DNA of 64,000 bases. Source: Colwellia sp. Arc7-D. GTDB taxonomy: Bacteria > Pseudomonadota > Gammaproteobacteria > Enterobacterales > Alteromonadaceae. Under the pieces are notes generated by a model. It searched no databases and was not told the DNA's origin. It saw nothing but the letters and a program-made list of their open reading frames with translations. The stretch spans positions 1,860,001-1,924,000 of the forward strand of contig NZ_CP028924.1 in assembly GCF_003061515.1 (NCBI RefSeq), in the 5' to 3' direction. How positions within the stretch are numbered: the first letter of the stretch is position 1; each line of letters starts with the position of its first letter. Shown piece by piece: positions 28,466-38,427 of this stretch. The translations under genes and the position numbers were made by a program.

Positions 28466-29770
28466 CTAATGTAACTTCATTTTTGGTCGTACAACACGCA
28501 ATATTTTTTCGCTGATCCACAAGGCAAGGGTTTTAGCCGTACCGTGAATGGCTTGCTGATGCATGCGATACAGTGATAAGTAAACAAATCTAGCTATTTT
28601 CCCTTCAACAAAGAAACTGCTGCTTGTTAGGTTGCCCATCAAATTACCGACAGTGCTGTAACGCGAAAGATTCACTAAAGAGCCATGATCGCTATAGATA
28701 AATTTACTTAGAGGTTGTTGTTTCAATGTAGCAATAAGGTTTTTTTCAACACATTGCGCCATTTGATGAGCCGATTGAGCGCGAGGAGGTACTTGTTTTC
28801 CATCCGGTTGTGTAAAGGCACAACAATCACCTAATACGAATATACTGTCATCAACGCTACTCTGTAAAAATTGGTTTACTAGAATTTGATTACTTCGCGT
28901 TAATTCAAAAATACCTAACTCTTTTATAAAGTCTGGCGCTTTTACACCCGCAGCCCACAGCATAATATTGGCATTAATATTCTCGTCTTCATTAGTGATA
29001 AAACCATACTCAGTGGCGGCTTTTACTTGAGTATTCTCTCGAACATTAACCCCTAACTTTAATAACTCACGTTTAGCACTCGTGGCAATTCTCTCAGGTA
29101 AAGCTGGTAGAATTCTTGGTCCAGCTTCAATTAAATGAATATGTAAGCGTTTGGCTGACATGTTTGTTAAGCCATATAACTTGAGTAACTCAGAAACATG
29201 ATAAAGTTCAGCGGAAAGTTCTACACCAGTTGCGCCGCCTCCAACAATGGCAATATTAAGCGATTGTTGTTGATTATCATCTTGATGTAAACGAGTAAAA
29301 CTGTCGAGCAAGGTATGCTGAAAACGCTCAGCTTGTTGATTTGAATCTAAAAAGTAACAGTGCTCTTTTATACCTGGAGTATTAAAGTCATTACTTACGC
29401 TACCGATGGCAATAACGAGATGATCATATTTTACCTTGCGTTCAGGTAAAATAATGTGATCGAGTTCATCATAAAGTGCTGCAAGTGTTATCGTTTTATT
29501 ACTTTGGTCAATATTACAAAAAGTACCGAGTTGAAATCGGTAATAATGCTTAGCAGCGTGTGCAGAGTAAACAACACCATCTAAATCTGGGTCAATTGAG
29601 CCAGTGGCTACTTCATGAAGTAGTGGCTTCCAAATATGGGTGCGATTTTTGTCAATGAGTAAAATATCAGCGAGATTTTTTTTACCTAGCTTATGACCCA
29701 ATTGTGTTGCCAATTCTAATCCGCCTGCACCTCCGCCAATAATGACGATTTTAGGTGTGGTATTACTCAT
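28466..29770 (-). CDS. ndh: Type II NADH:quinone oxidoreductase (NDH-2)
   Basis: 434 residues, peripheral membrane flavoprotein that passes electrons from NADH to quinone without proton pumping. First Rossmann motif IIGGGAGGLELATQLG binds FAD; a second, AIVGGGATGVELSAEL, binds NADH. Further family marks: WKPLLHEVATGSIDPD, VLGDCCAF (FAD ribityl Asp), PPRAQSAHQMAQ, and a C-terminal amphipathic region after FVYLSLYRMHQ. Length equals E. coli Ndh. It is monocistronic. Confidence 0.92.
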   Translation of the reverse strand: MSNTTPKIVIIGGGAGGLELATQLGHKLGKKNLADILLIDKNRTHIWKPLLHEVATGSIDPDLDGVVYSAHAAKHYYRFQLGTFCNIDQSNKTITLAALYDELDHIILPERKVKYDHLVIAIGSVSNDFNTPGIKEHCYFLDSNQQAERFQHTLLDSFTRLHQDDNQQQSLNIAIVGGGATGVELSAELYHVSELLKLYGLTNMSAKRLHIHLIEAGPRILPALPERIATSAKRELLKLGVNVRENTQVKAATEYGFITNEDENINANIMLWAAGVKAPDFIKELGIFELTRSNQILVNQFLQSSVDDSIFVLGDCCAFTQPDGKQVPPRAQSAHQMAQCVEKNLIATLKQQPLSKFIYSDHGSLVNLSRYSTVGNLMGNLTSSSFFVEGKIARFVYLSLYRMHQQAIHGTAKTLALWISEKILRVVRPKMKLH

Positions 29771-30222
29771 AATTTTGTCCTAAAAATAAAATTTCAAAAA
29801 CGATTAAATAAAAGAAAAGTCCTAAAGCCAAGGTTGTAAATACATCCTAAATTACCCAATAACTATACCATAAGAATTACTTTATCCAGCATCATCAATT
29901 ATGATGAACTATGTAACCATGGAGACTAGTATTTTAAGGTGAAATAGATTGAAATTTTTATTTTTAATTACGTTCATGTATTTAATATTAAGTAGCTGGT
30001 GTTAATGTAATTAATTGAAAATAAAGGTTAATTATTTAAAAGTTGTACGTATATTTGACCTTGGCACATACAAAAGTTTTATGACTGCAAATGAAAAGTA
30101 TAAGTTTTGATTGAGCGCATATTATAACCTTTTATTATAGGTTGGAGCTAATTGTGCTTAAGCCAAATATAAATGTATTAATTAGCAAAAAACGCAATTC
30201 ACCCGATACTACTTAGGTGAAT
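29771..30222. other. Intergenic region, no gene seen
   Basis: About 450 AT-rich bases between the ndh start and the end of the LysR gene. It must contain the ndh promoter. The only structure I can support is the LysR terminator at its right edge. Confidence 0.5.
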
Positions 30223-30223
30223 T
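30186..30223 (-). terminator. Terminator of the LysR gene
   Basis: Arms AATTCACC (30196-30203) and GGTGAATT (30216-30223); on the minus strand the hairpin is followed by GCGTTTTTTG. Confidence 0.7.
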
Positions 30224-31089
30224 TAAGCTAGTTGCTCAGCCAAGTAATCAACGAGTAGTCGTATTCTAGGAGAAAGGTGACGATTTTGTGGGTAAACTGC
30301 CCATATCCCTTCATCAGGAGCACGATAATTATCTAACAATGAAATAAGATCACCATTTTTAAGGTGTTGCTCAACATAATAATCAGGTAACTGAACTATA
30401 CCTAAACCTTTCAATGCCGCGTCAGTCAAGCAATGACCATTGTTATAACGTAATCGACCTTTTAAACGCATACTTTTTTCTTTACCTAGCTCACTGAAAT
30501 GCCAATAATCTGACGAGCCCAATAAACAACTATGCTGACTTAACTCTGCTATTGAGTGCGGAATACCATGATTGTCTAGGTAACTCGGTGAAGCACAAAC
30601 ATAATTGGCACGTTTGCCCAACTTTTTAGCCATCATTGACGAGTCACTTAACTTTCCTAAACGAATAGCTAAATCATAACCGTCTTCTGATAAGTCAATT
30701 TGTCGGTTGCTTAAATAAGCTGAAACTTCAACGTCGCTATGTTGCTTCACAAAATTATTTACCAGTGGCAATATTTGCTTTTCACCATAGGTTACAGGCG
30801 CTGTGAGCTTTATTTTTCCTTGAGGCTTAGATTGCAAATTGGTTATTGCGCGCTCTGCAGCGTCTAAACCGTCGAGTACACTGCGACAGTGCTGATAAAA
30901 AACTCGGCCTTCCTCGGTTAAAGAAACTTTGCGCGTTGTACGGTAAAATAATTTTATATTCAGGCGCTTTTCTAATGCACTTATTTGACGACTGACTTGC
31001 GCGGTCGATATTTCCATTTTCTTCGAAGCGAGTGTAAAACTCTCATTTTCAGCGACAAAAACAAACTCGCTAATACCTTCCCATTGCAT
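30223..31089 (-). CDS. LysR-family regulator divergent from formaldehyde dehydrogenase
   Basis: 288 residues. HTH ESFTLASKKMEISTAQVSRQISALEKRLNIKLFYRTTRKVSLTEEG is the CrgA/AaeR-like LysR subgroup; the effector domain follows (GKIKLTAPVTYGEKQILPLV). Divergent from the glutathione-dependent formaldehyde dehydrogenase gene, an arrangement common for regulators of that gene, so control of formaldehyde detoxification is likely. Confidence 0.88.
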   Translation of the reverse strand: MQWEGISEFVFVAENESFTLASKKMEISTAQVSRQISALEKRLNIKLFYRTTRKVSLTEEGRVFYQHCRSVLDGLDAAERAITNLQSKPQGKIKLTAPVTYGEKQILPLVNNFVKQHSDVEVSAYLSNRQIDLSEDGYDLAIRLGKLSDSSMMAKKLGKRANYVCASPSYLDNHGIPHSIAELSQHSCLLGSSDYWHFSELGKEKSMRLKGRLRYNNGHCLTDAALKGLGIVQLPDYYVEQHLKNGDLISLLDNYRAPDEGIWAVYPQNRHLSPRIRLLVDYLAEQLA

Positions 31090-31245
31090 GATTATTACCT
31101 ATATGTACAAATGAATTGTAAATTAGCATATTACTATCCTCTTAGAAATAGATAGTATAAACCCAATTAATAATACGTAACTCTATTAGCATTGTTACTC
31201 ACCAGTAAAAGTGAATTGTATTTTGGTGTCATTATCATCATTTAA

Positions 31246-32466
<1,221 letters not shown>

Positions 32467-32507
32467 GTGTCATCTTGATAATTAAGATGTACTTAGTTAA
32501 AAAATCA

Positions 32508-32529
32508 CAAGCTCTTGCAAGAGAGCTTG
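32508..32529 (+). terminator. Hairpin between frmA and the formylglutathione hydrolase gene
   Basis: Arms CAAGCTCT (32508-32515) and AGAGCTTG (32522-32529) with a 6-base loop. No T run follows, so it may be a processing or attenuating structure rather than a full terminator. Another inverted repeat, CATCTT/AAGATG, lies at 32470-32488. Confidence 0.4.
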
Positions 32530-32552
32530 CTCTATCATTTTGAGGTTTTAGC

Positions 32553-33391
32553 ATGACAATAGAGAATATTAGTGTAAATAAAAGCTTTGGTGGTTGGCAT
32601 AAGCAATATAGTCATCAATCGAAAACATTAAATTGCGCGATGCGCTTTGCTATTTACTTACCACCACAAGCTTCAAATGGCGAAAAAGTACCGGTGTTGT
32701 ATTGGCTTTCGGGTTTAACGTGTAGTGATGAAAACTTTATGCAAAAAGCTGGGGCTCAACGCATGGCCGCCGAGTTAGGTATTGCTATTGTTGCGCCAGA
32801 TACTAGCCCTCGTGGTGAAGGTGTTGCCAATGATGAAGGCTACGATTTAGGTCAAGGAGCCGGCTTTTATGTCAACGCGACACAAGCACCTTGGAACCGT
32901 CATTATCAAATGTACGATTATGTGGTGAATGAGTTGCCGGCCATTATTGAGTCTTCATTTCCAGTCTCAAATAAACGCGCCATTAGTGGTCATTCAATGG
33001 GGGGCATGGCGCTTTGACTATCGGGCTTTTAAACCCTGAACGCTATAGCTCAATGTCGGCATTTAGCCCGATTTGTAATCCAGTTAATTCGCCATGGGGC
33101 AAAAAAGCTTTTACCGCTTATTTAGGCAAAGACCAAGCCAATTGGCGCAACCATGATGCCAGTGAATTGATGCGCAAAGCGAAACAGTTTATTCCTACTA
33201 AGGTTGACCAAGGTGGTGCGGATGATTTTCTTAGTGAGCAGTTAAAGCCTGAAGCTCTAGAAGCTGCAGCTAAAGTTAATGGTTACCCGTTAGCATTGGC
33301 TATTCACGAAGGTTATGATCATAGCTACTACTTTATTTCATCATTTATTGAAGAGCATCTGCGTTTTCATGCTCAGCACTTAAATAAATAG
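32553..33391 (+). pseudogene. fghA: S-formylglutathione hydrolase, broken by a frameshift
   Basis: Second step of formaldehyde detoxification (S-formylglutathione to formate). The first frame (32553-33017) gives 154 residues ending in [15 protein letters not shown]; the second (read from before 33014 to 33391) continues [24 protein letters not shown]. The family has [14 protein letters not shown] here, so one base is missing in the run of six G at 32999-33004. All three catalytic residues survive: Ser148 before the shift, Asp in QGGADDF and His in HEGYDHSYY after it. No other damage is seen, which suggests a very recent mutation or a homopolymer sequencing error. Confidence 0.88.
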
Positions 33392-33443
33392 CAACGAGAC
33401 TAATTTCGTTTCTTGAATTAACGGTTTTTTACCTGCTAAATTT

Positions 33444-33477
33444 GCTCGACTGTTGAGCTTTATAATAACAGTCGAGC
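33444..33477 (+). terminator. Hairpin after the formylglutathione hydrolase gene
   Basis: Perfect 11-base arms GCTCGACTGTT (33444-33454) and AACAGTCGAGC (33467-33477), 12-base loop, weak T tail. Confidence 0.55.
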
Positions 33478-33653
33478 GCTTATCCAATCTCCCTGTGCCG
33501 ATATTCAGGCGACAATTAACTCCGTACTGTTATCGACATTAATTAGTTATTAAGTTTTGTTACTACCGCATTATTTATGGCTATTTTGACGTTAAAGTTT
33601 TTAGATATCTAACGGATTGTTTAACCCATAATAACGATTGAAGGAGTTAAAAA

Positions 33654-33800
33654 ATGAAAGCAAAATTTCACCTATTGCGATTAATGAGCGTGATAGTAAT
33701 TCTATCCACGTTATTTGCGCCATTTTTATTATTTATCATGACAGGTAGTGACAACTTCTTTGGACACTATAACCATAATATTTGGTCAAGTTACCAATAA
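33654..33800 (+). CDS. Small single-span membrane protein, 48 residues
   Basis: ATG at 33654 with a strong AAGGAG ribosome site seven bases upstream; stop TAA at 33798-33800. The peptide begins MKAKFHLLRLMSV, has one hydrophobic segment (VIVILSTLFAPFLLFIM) and a short polar tail rich in Asn, His and aromatic residues (GHYNHNIWSSYQ). No family recognised. The ribosome site and the clean membrane segment are the evidence that it is real. Confidence 0.6.
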   Translation: MKAKFHLLRLMSVIVILSTLFAPFLLFIMTGSDNFFGHYNHNIWSSYQ

Positions 33801-34139
33801 TTACATAAGTAACAGCGACCTAGGGTCTTTATCTTGAGGACCTTTTATACTTCCTAAAGCTTAGCATGAAGATGTTAATGGTAAGCCACCTGTAAATTGA
33901 AAATTGAGTAATACCCATTTGATTAATTTTAACCATTAAAAATGAGCAGTTAATTAATCAACTTAGTATTCAATGGGACTAGGGGTTTTTACCTAGCTTG
34001 AGTGAGGGGAACACCCGATTAACCTTTGTTGAAAAAGTGGGCACTGTGGAGAGGTGAATTACTTTCTTACCCATAAAGCGGCCATGAACGTTTGAATATT
34101 TTCTCGTTTATAGCTGCAAAAAATATAAAGGTTATTAAG
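33801..34139. other. Intergenic region before the M36 peptidase gene
   Basis: About 340 bases. Contains one copy of the interspersed repeat at 33919 and a small hairpin (CTAGG/CCTAG near 33980). No gene seen; the peptidase promoter is expected here. Confidence 0.45.
33919..33962. repeat. Interspersed palindromic repeat, copy 1
   Basis: Ends TTGATTAATT and AATTAATCAA are inverted repeats. The internal part TTTTAACCATTAAAAATGAG is also present in the copy at 38227. Confidence 0.65.
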
Positions 34140-37100
34140 ATGAAAACTACACTACTCTCTAGCGCTATTGCGTTTGCACTTGCTACACCTTTCACCGTTT
34201 TACCCACCGACGCTTATGCTGCTGCAATTACAGACAGTGCGAAAGCAAATAAAATCTTAAATTTTGATGTTGTTGGCGTGCCAACCCTTAATCAACTACA
34301 AGATACAGCGTTTACCAATTTAATGGCATTGAGCACAACACAAGCTCAAGCCATTAACCAGTTTAAAGCGTCAAACCCCAATGCACAGGTTTCAGTGAAC
34401 GATATGACTGGAACAATCGATGCTATGACGGGAATGGCCATTAAAACTTCAGGTAATTCTGCAGAAAATATGGCGCGTAATTTTATTGCTGACCATCAAG
34501 ATATTTTTGAAGGTTTGAGCAATGACCAATTACAATTTAATGCTAACCGTTCAAAACCCGCTTTAGGTGGCCAAGTTGTTCGTTTCGAACAAATGGTTAA
34601 TGGCATTAAAGTAGAAGGTAACGGTGTTGGTGTTGTTATCGATGCAGACAATAATGTTCGTGGTGTTATGGGCCCGTATCAAAAAGACTTTAGTGTTGCT
34701 AGTCAACCTGAACTTTCTGCAGAAGCTGCGGTATTAGCGGCAAGCCAAAATTTATTACAATTTCAAAAAGATATTCCTGCGGCGGCATTAGATGTATTAA
34801 CACCAGCATTTGAAACTATTGCCACTAAATTAGGCGTATTTAAAACACCTATGCCTGAGTTACGTTTTGTACAAACAGGTGAAGGACATAGTTTAGTTTG
34901 GCAGTTTTATTACTATTCAACTAACCCATTTGGTGTTTTTAAATATATGGTTGATGCGCAATCTGGTGACGTTCTTTACCGTGAAGATCAAGTACGTACC
35001 GCAGAAGGTGATGAACCTACCGATCAATATGCCGATTATTTCCCAACCTTTCCACCGATCACTGCTGAATTACAAGACAATTGTGAAATCATAGATGAAG
35101 ACGGCGGCTTAACCGGTAAACCACAAGACTTATTGCGCATTAAATTAAGAAAATTTGATGATACCAACCGCATTACTGGTGTTGAAGGTGTCTTGACAGG
35201 TAAACATGCCCTTATCGGCAGTGCCTTACCAACGAGTTCACCATTTGCTCAAGCCGCGCTAGGCACTTATTATTTTGATCGTGATGAAGCGTCAGTATAT
35301 GGCCGCGTCGATGAAAAAGATCATACCACAGGCTCAAAAGTACATTTTGATGGTATCAGCCAGTTTATTTATATTACTAACTTATTGGAATATTTGGATT
35401 ACTTACACAAAGATGGTGATGCGGTTCATGCGCGCGGTTTTGGTAGTGGTAGTTTTCCGGATCAATACCCAAATGAGGCAACTCCATTAGTGGGCGTTGT
35501 GCATATTCCTAATGTTTTAGATGCGCCACAAGACCCAAGTGACCCTGAGTTCCTAAACGACTTGTTAAACTTAGATAATGCCTTCGCTATTCCACTTTCA
35601 CAAGACGTTGCTGGTCAAGAAGTTGTGGTTAACCCGACGTTTTATGGTCACGGTAATCTTTTTAATAACCTAGCAATAGATTTTAGTGTTCCAATTCATG
35701 AAGGTACACATGCGACTATTACGCCAATTGCAGGCTTTGAAGGTAGTCCAGAAGGCGGCGCGTTAAACGAAGGTCAAGCAGATTTATGGGCTTATACTAT
35801 TGGTGAAACGCCAGATTTAGGAACGTATCCGGTTAATGCTTGTAAATTAAGAGATGTATTACGTGAAGGCAATGTTGACCCAGACTCTTTTGAGTATATT
35901 CGTAGTGGCCAAAGTCAATTGCGTTATTCTCAATTAGGGACTCGCGGTAACACTTTTGAAGTACACAGAGACGGTGAAATTTATGCCGGCGCAATGTGGG
36001 ATTTACGTGAATTGATGGTAGAGATGTACCCAGCTAACGACTTTGTGCGACCTGATCCAGTGACTGGTGAAGCAACGCAAGCGGCTAGCTTAGGTAAAGA
36101 AACTTGGGAACGTATCTTCTTAGGCTCTATGTATGTACTAGGTGTTAGTGCGCCAGATACATTTGTTAAAGCCCGAGACGCGGTGTTAATTGCTGACGCT
36201 ATGTTATACCCGGCAAATTCAATTGATGCGAATTCTCTTGGTAAGCACCATGCGTTAATTGAACGTGTATATGCTGCTCGTGAATTAGGTAAAAATGCCC
36301 AAGCACCACTTGGCGGTGTACAGATGATTTCAACTGCGGTAAGTGACTTCACTGCCGGTCAAGAAGCCCCAGCTACACCACAAAATATTATTGCTGATAT
36401 TGTGAATCAAGACAGCATTAATGTGACGTGGGATCGTGTTGATAATGTCATTGGTTATCAAGTATTAAAACGTAAAGGAGGCAGCCCAGCGCGTTTATTT
36501 GCCGGTGTTCCTGGTCGTGAATATATTGATGGTGATTTAACGTCTAATGGGTATACCCATGTTGAGTTCGTTACTGAGCCGAGTTACTTAGATAAAGGTC
36601 AAGGCTTTGGTCGTGGCGCGGGTCAAGGTATCGAAGCTTTTGATTACCAATATGTTGTACGAGCTATTAAAACTAACGCTTCAGGTCAGGTTGGTTTTTC
36701 TGACTTATCTGGTACGGCAAAAACTAAACTAAAAGCGAAAAATGTGACTAAGGATGTTCAAGCAAGGATCAGTAATGTGACTTTCTCGCTTAGTGAATTT
36801 GCTTTTGATAATACCTTAACTAACAATGGCGCGAAGTCACTATTTGGACCTATCAACTTTGACATTGTGTCAATTAGTAGTCCTAACGTTACGGTTAACA
36901 ACGCTGATAATTCAGGCAGTGGTCAACGTGGTGATAAAGCACGTTTCATCTACGATGAAGCTTTGGCAATTGGTATGGACTCAAGTGCGCGTAATCTAAG
37001 CTTTGCTAATCCTTTAGCTGAAATGTTTACTTTTAAAGCGAAAGTATTCGCTAAGATAGAAGGGCAATCACGTGCCGCTAATGGTAGCCAAGTGTCAAAT

Positions 37101-37589
37101 GATACTTCTGAAGCTGCAGAACGCGAAGTGGTTTACCATGCTATTTCTGAACATAAAGGTTTAGTCGCAATCGGTACAACTGATGTACTAGTTGCCGATG
37201 GCGTAGATTATGTCGATGTTAACTTTAACGCATTAAGCAGTGCAACAAGTGCCGTAGCGACCTTAAGTGCAGATGTTGATGTAGGTGGTGCTTATCCAGA
37301 TCTTGATTTCTCTATGTTAGATAGCGAAGGTAATGTATTAGCTACATCAGGTAATTTAGGTGCGTCAGAGCAAGTAGGCAGCACCGTTGTTGGTGGTGAA
37401 ACTTACACATTACGTGTGAAAGGTTATGCAAATGGACCAACACAATTTACTATTGTGCTAGACCAAATGGTAACTGATGCTGCTGATGCTGGTAACGAAG
37501 CAAGTGCAGAGAGTGCACCTGAAGACAGTGCTATTGAATTGGTTGAGTTTATGGTTAACCCAGTGAACGGTACTATCATTAAGCTTTAA
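34140..37589 (+). CDS. Secreted M36 (fungalysin-like) metallopeptidase
   Basis: 1149 residues from the ATG at 34140 (AAGG ribosome site; the longer frame from a TTG at 34092 is unlikely). Signal peptide about 1-28 (DAYAA), an FTP-type propeptide (NMTGTIDAMTG-like region to about 280), then the catalytic domain with the zinc motif HEGTH (520-524, an HExxH with His520, Glu521, His524) and the third ligand Glu544 in LNEGQADLWAY. After about residue 750 come a fibronectin-like region and a C-terminal beta domain of the pre-peptidase type (YPDLDFSMLDSEGNVLATSG). It likely digests protein outside the cell. No rhombosortase or GlyGly-CTERM tail is seen. Confidence 0.85.
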   Translation: MKTTLLSSAIAFALATPFTVLPTDAYAAAITDSAKANKILNFDVVGVPTLNQLQDTAFTNLMALSTTQAQAINQFKASNPNAQVSVNDMTGTIDAMTGMAIKTSGNSAENMARNFIADHQDIFEGLSNDQLQFNANRSKPALGGQVVRFEQMVNGIKVEGNGVGVVIDADNNVRGVMGPYQKDFSVASQPELSAEAAVLAASQNLLQFQKDIPAAALDVLTPAFETIATKLGVFKTPMPELRFVQTGEGHSLVWQFYYYSTNPFGVFKYMVDAQSGDVLYREDQVRTAEGDEPTDQYADYFPTFPPITAELQDNCEIIDEDGGLTGKPQDLLRIKLRKFDDTNRITGVEGVLTGKHALIGSALPTSSPFAQAALGTYYFDRDEASVYGRVDEKDHTTGSKVHFDGISQFIYITNLLEYLDYLHKDGDAVHARGFGSGSFPDQYPNEATPLVGVVHIPNVLDAPQDPSDPEFLNDLLNLDNAFAIPLSQDVAGQEVVVNPTFYGHGNLFNNLAIDFSVPIHEGTHATITPIAGFEGSPEGGALNEGQADLWAYTIGETPDLGTYPVNACKLRDVLREGNVDPDSFEYIRSGQSQLRYSQLGTRGNTFEVHRDGEIYAGAMWDLRELMVEMYPANDFVRPDPVTGEATQAASLGKETWERIFLGSMYVLGVSAPDTFVKARDAVLIADAMLYPANSIDANSLGKHHALIERVYAARELGKNAQAPLGGVQMISTAVSDFTAGQEAPATPQNIIADIVNQDSINVTWDRVDNVIGYQVLKRKGGSPARLFAGVPGREYIDGDLTSNGYTHVEFVTEPSYLDKGQGFGRGAGQGIEAFDYQYVVRAIKTNASGQVGFSDLSGTAKTKLKAKNVTKDVQARISNVTFSLSEFAFDNTLTNNGAKSLFGPINFDIVSISSPNVTVNNADNSGSGQRGDKARFIYDEALAIGMDSSARNLSFANPLAEMFTFKAKVFAKIEGQSRAANGSQVSNDTSEAAEREVVYHAISEHKGLVAIGTTDVLVADGVDYVDVNFNALSSATSAVATLSADVDVGGAYPDLDFSMLDSEGNVLATSGNLGASEQVGSTVVGGETYTLRVKGYANGPTQFTIVLDQMVTDAADAGNEASAESAPEDSAIELVEFMVNPVNGTIIKL

Positions 37590-37631
37590 GCCTTAAGTTA
37601 TGAACCAAAGGCTTCACTTTTAGAAACCAGT

Positions 37632-37668
37632 AATAGCCCACTAATGTAGTTAGTGGGCTATTTTTTAT
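37632..37668 (+). terminator. Rho-independent terminator of the M36 peptidase gene
   Basis: Perfect 13-base arms AATAGCCCACTAA (37632-37644) and its complement (37650-37662), 5-base loop, followed by a T run. Confidence 0.92.
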
Positions 37669-37793
37669 ATTTAAAGAATGACTACCGAGGATAAACTCAA
37701 CAAGTTTTATATTTTATCAATGGCTATTAAACTTACCGAGCTATCGAAATGTCAGTGTACCCTAGCGAGATATAACCTGAGATATTAAGTTCG

Positions 37794-38147
37794 TTATTTT
37801 TCCAAAATGGTTTCGAAACTGCCAAAGATCATCCGCTTACCGTCAAAAGGCATCGTCATGTTGTCCCAGTTCATGCGAGAGTCTGCCATGACTTTTTTCA
37901 CCCCCAACTCCCTTGCCTCTTTAGAAGCCCAAGTGATCCAAGAAAAAACCACCGTTTCATTAGCTTCGCACTTTACTGCCATAGGAAACGAGGTGGTTTC
38001 ACCATCAGGGACATCGTCGCCCCAATTTTCTACTACGGTTAAGGCGCCATGATCTTTAAAAATAACCGCCATCTCTTCAGCGAGTTTTAGGTAGCTGCTT
38101 TTATTTTTAGTGGGTACTGCTATTACAAAACCATCTACATAAGCCAT
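37794..38147 (-). CDS. DUF1428 family protein (YbaA-like)
   Basis: 117 residues. MAYVDGFVIAVP at the start, LTVVENWGDDVPDGETTSFPMAVK in the middle and MPFDGKRMIFGSFE at the end are the DUF1428 pattern, a ferredoxin-like dimeric fold of unknown function. Monocistronic. No link to its neighbours is visible. Confidence 0.85.
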   Translation of the reverse strand: MAYVDGFVIAVPTKNKSSYLKLAEEMAVIFKDHGALTVVENWGDDVPDGETTSFPMAVKCEANETVVFSWITWASKEARELGVKKVMADSRMNWDNMTMPFDGKRMIFGSFETILEK

Positions 38148-38226
38148 TTTGTTCTCCTATATTGAATAGTTAAAACTCATTATTTGATCACTTCTACTTA
38201 TCAATCTTATAACGCCGTAGCTTTTA

Positions 38227-38262
38227 TTTTAACCATTAAAAATGAGCCGACAATTAATCAAC
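38227..38262. repeat. Interspersed repeat, copy 2
   Basis: Shares TTTTAACCATTAAAAATGAG and AATTAATCAACT with the copy at 33919, but the left inverted arm is missing. Confidence 0.6.
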
Positions 38263-38328
38263 TGGATATTGTATCGTCGTTAGATTTATAACTTAATGTT
38301 ATTAGCCGATATGAAATAAATCACAATT

Positions 38329-38376
38329 ATTATCTTGATATCAAGATAATCGCTTGTTATCTTGGTATCAAGATAA
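38329..38376 (+). promoter_or_regulatory. Tandem palindromic operator before the malic enzyme gene
   Basis: Two near-identical palindromes, TTATCTTGATATCAAGATAA inside a perfect 22-base palindrome (38329-38350) and TTATCTTGGTATCAAGATAA (38357-38376), with centres 27 bases apart. They end 51 bases before the maeA start. The shape fits paired binding of a MarR- or TetR-type dimer. I see no further copy in the window. Confidence 0.78.
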
Positions 38377-38427
38377 AATAAATGCAGCGGTAATTTCTTT
38401 CACCTTCCAACAAGAGCTATAACGTTA

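Noticed and set aside
33000..33017. Programmed frameshift in the formylglutathione hydrolase gene
   Set aside because: A G run alone is not a known slippery heptamer and no stimulating structure is evident; a mutation or read error is simpler.
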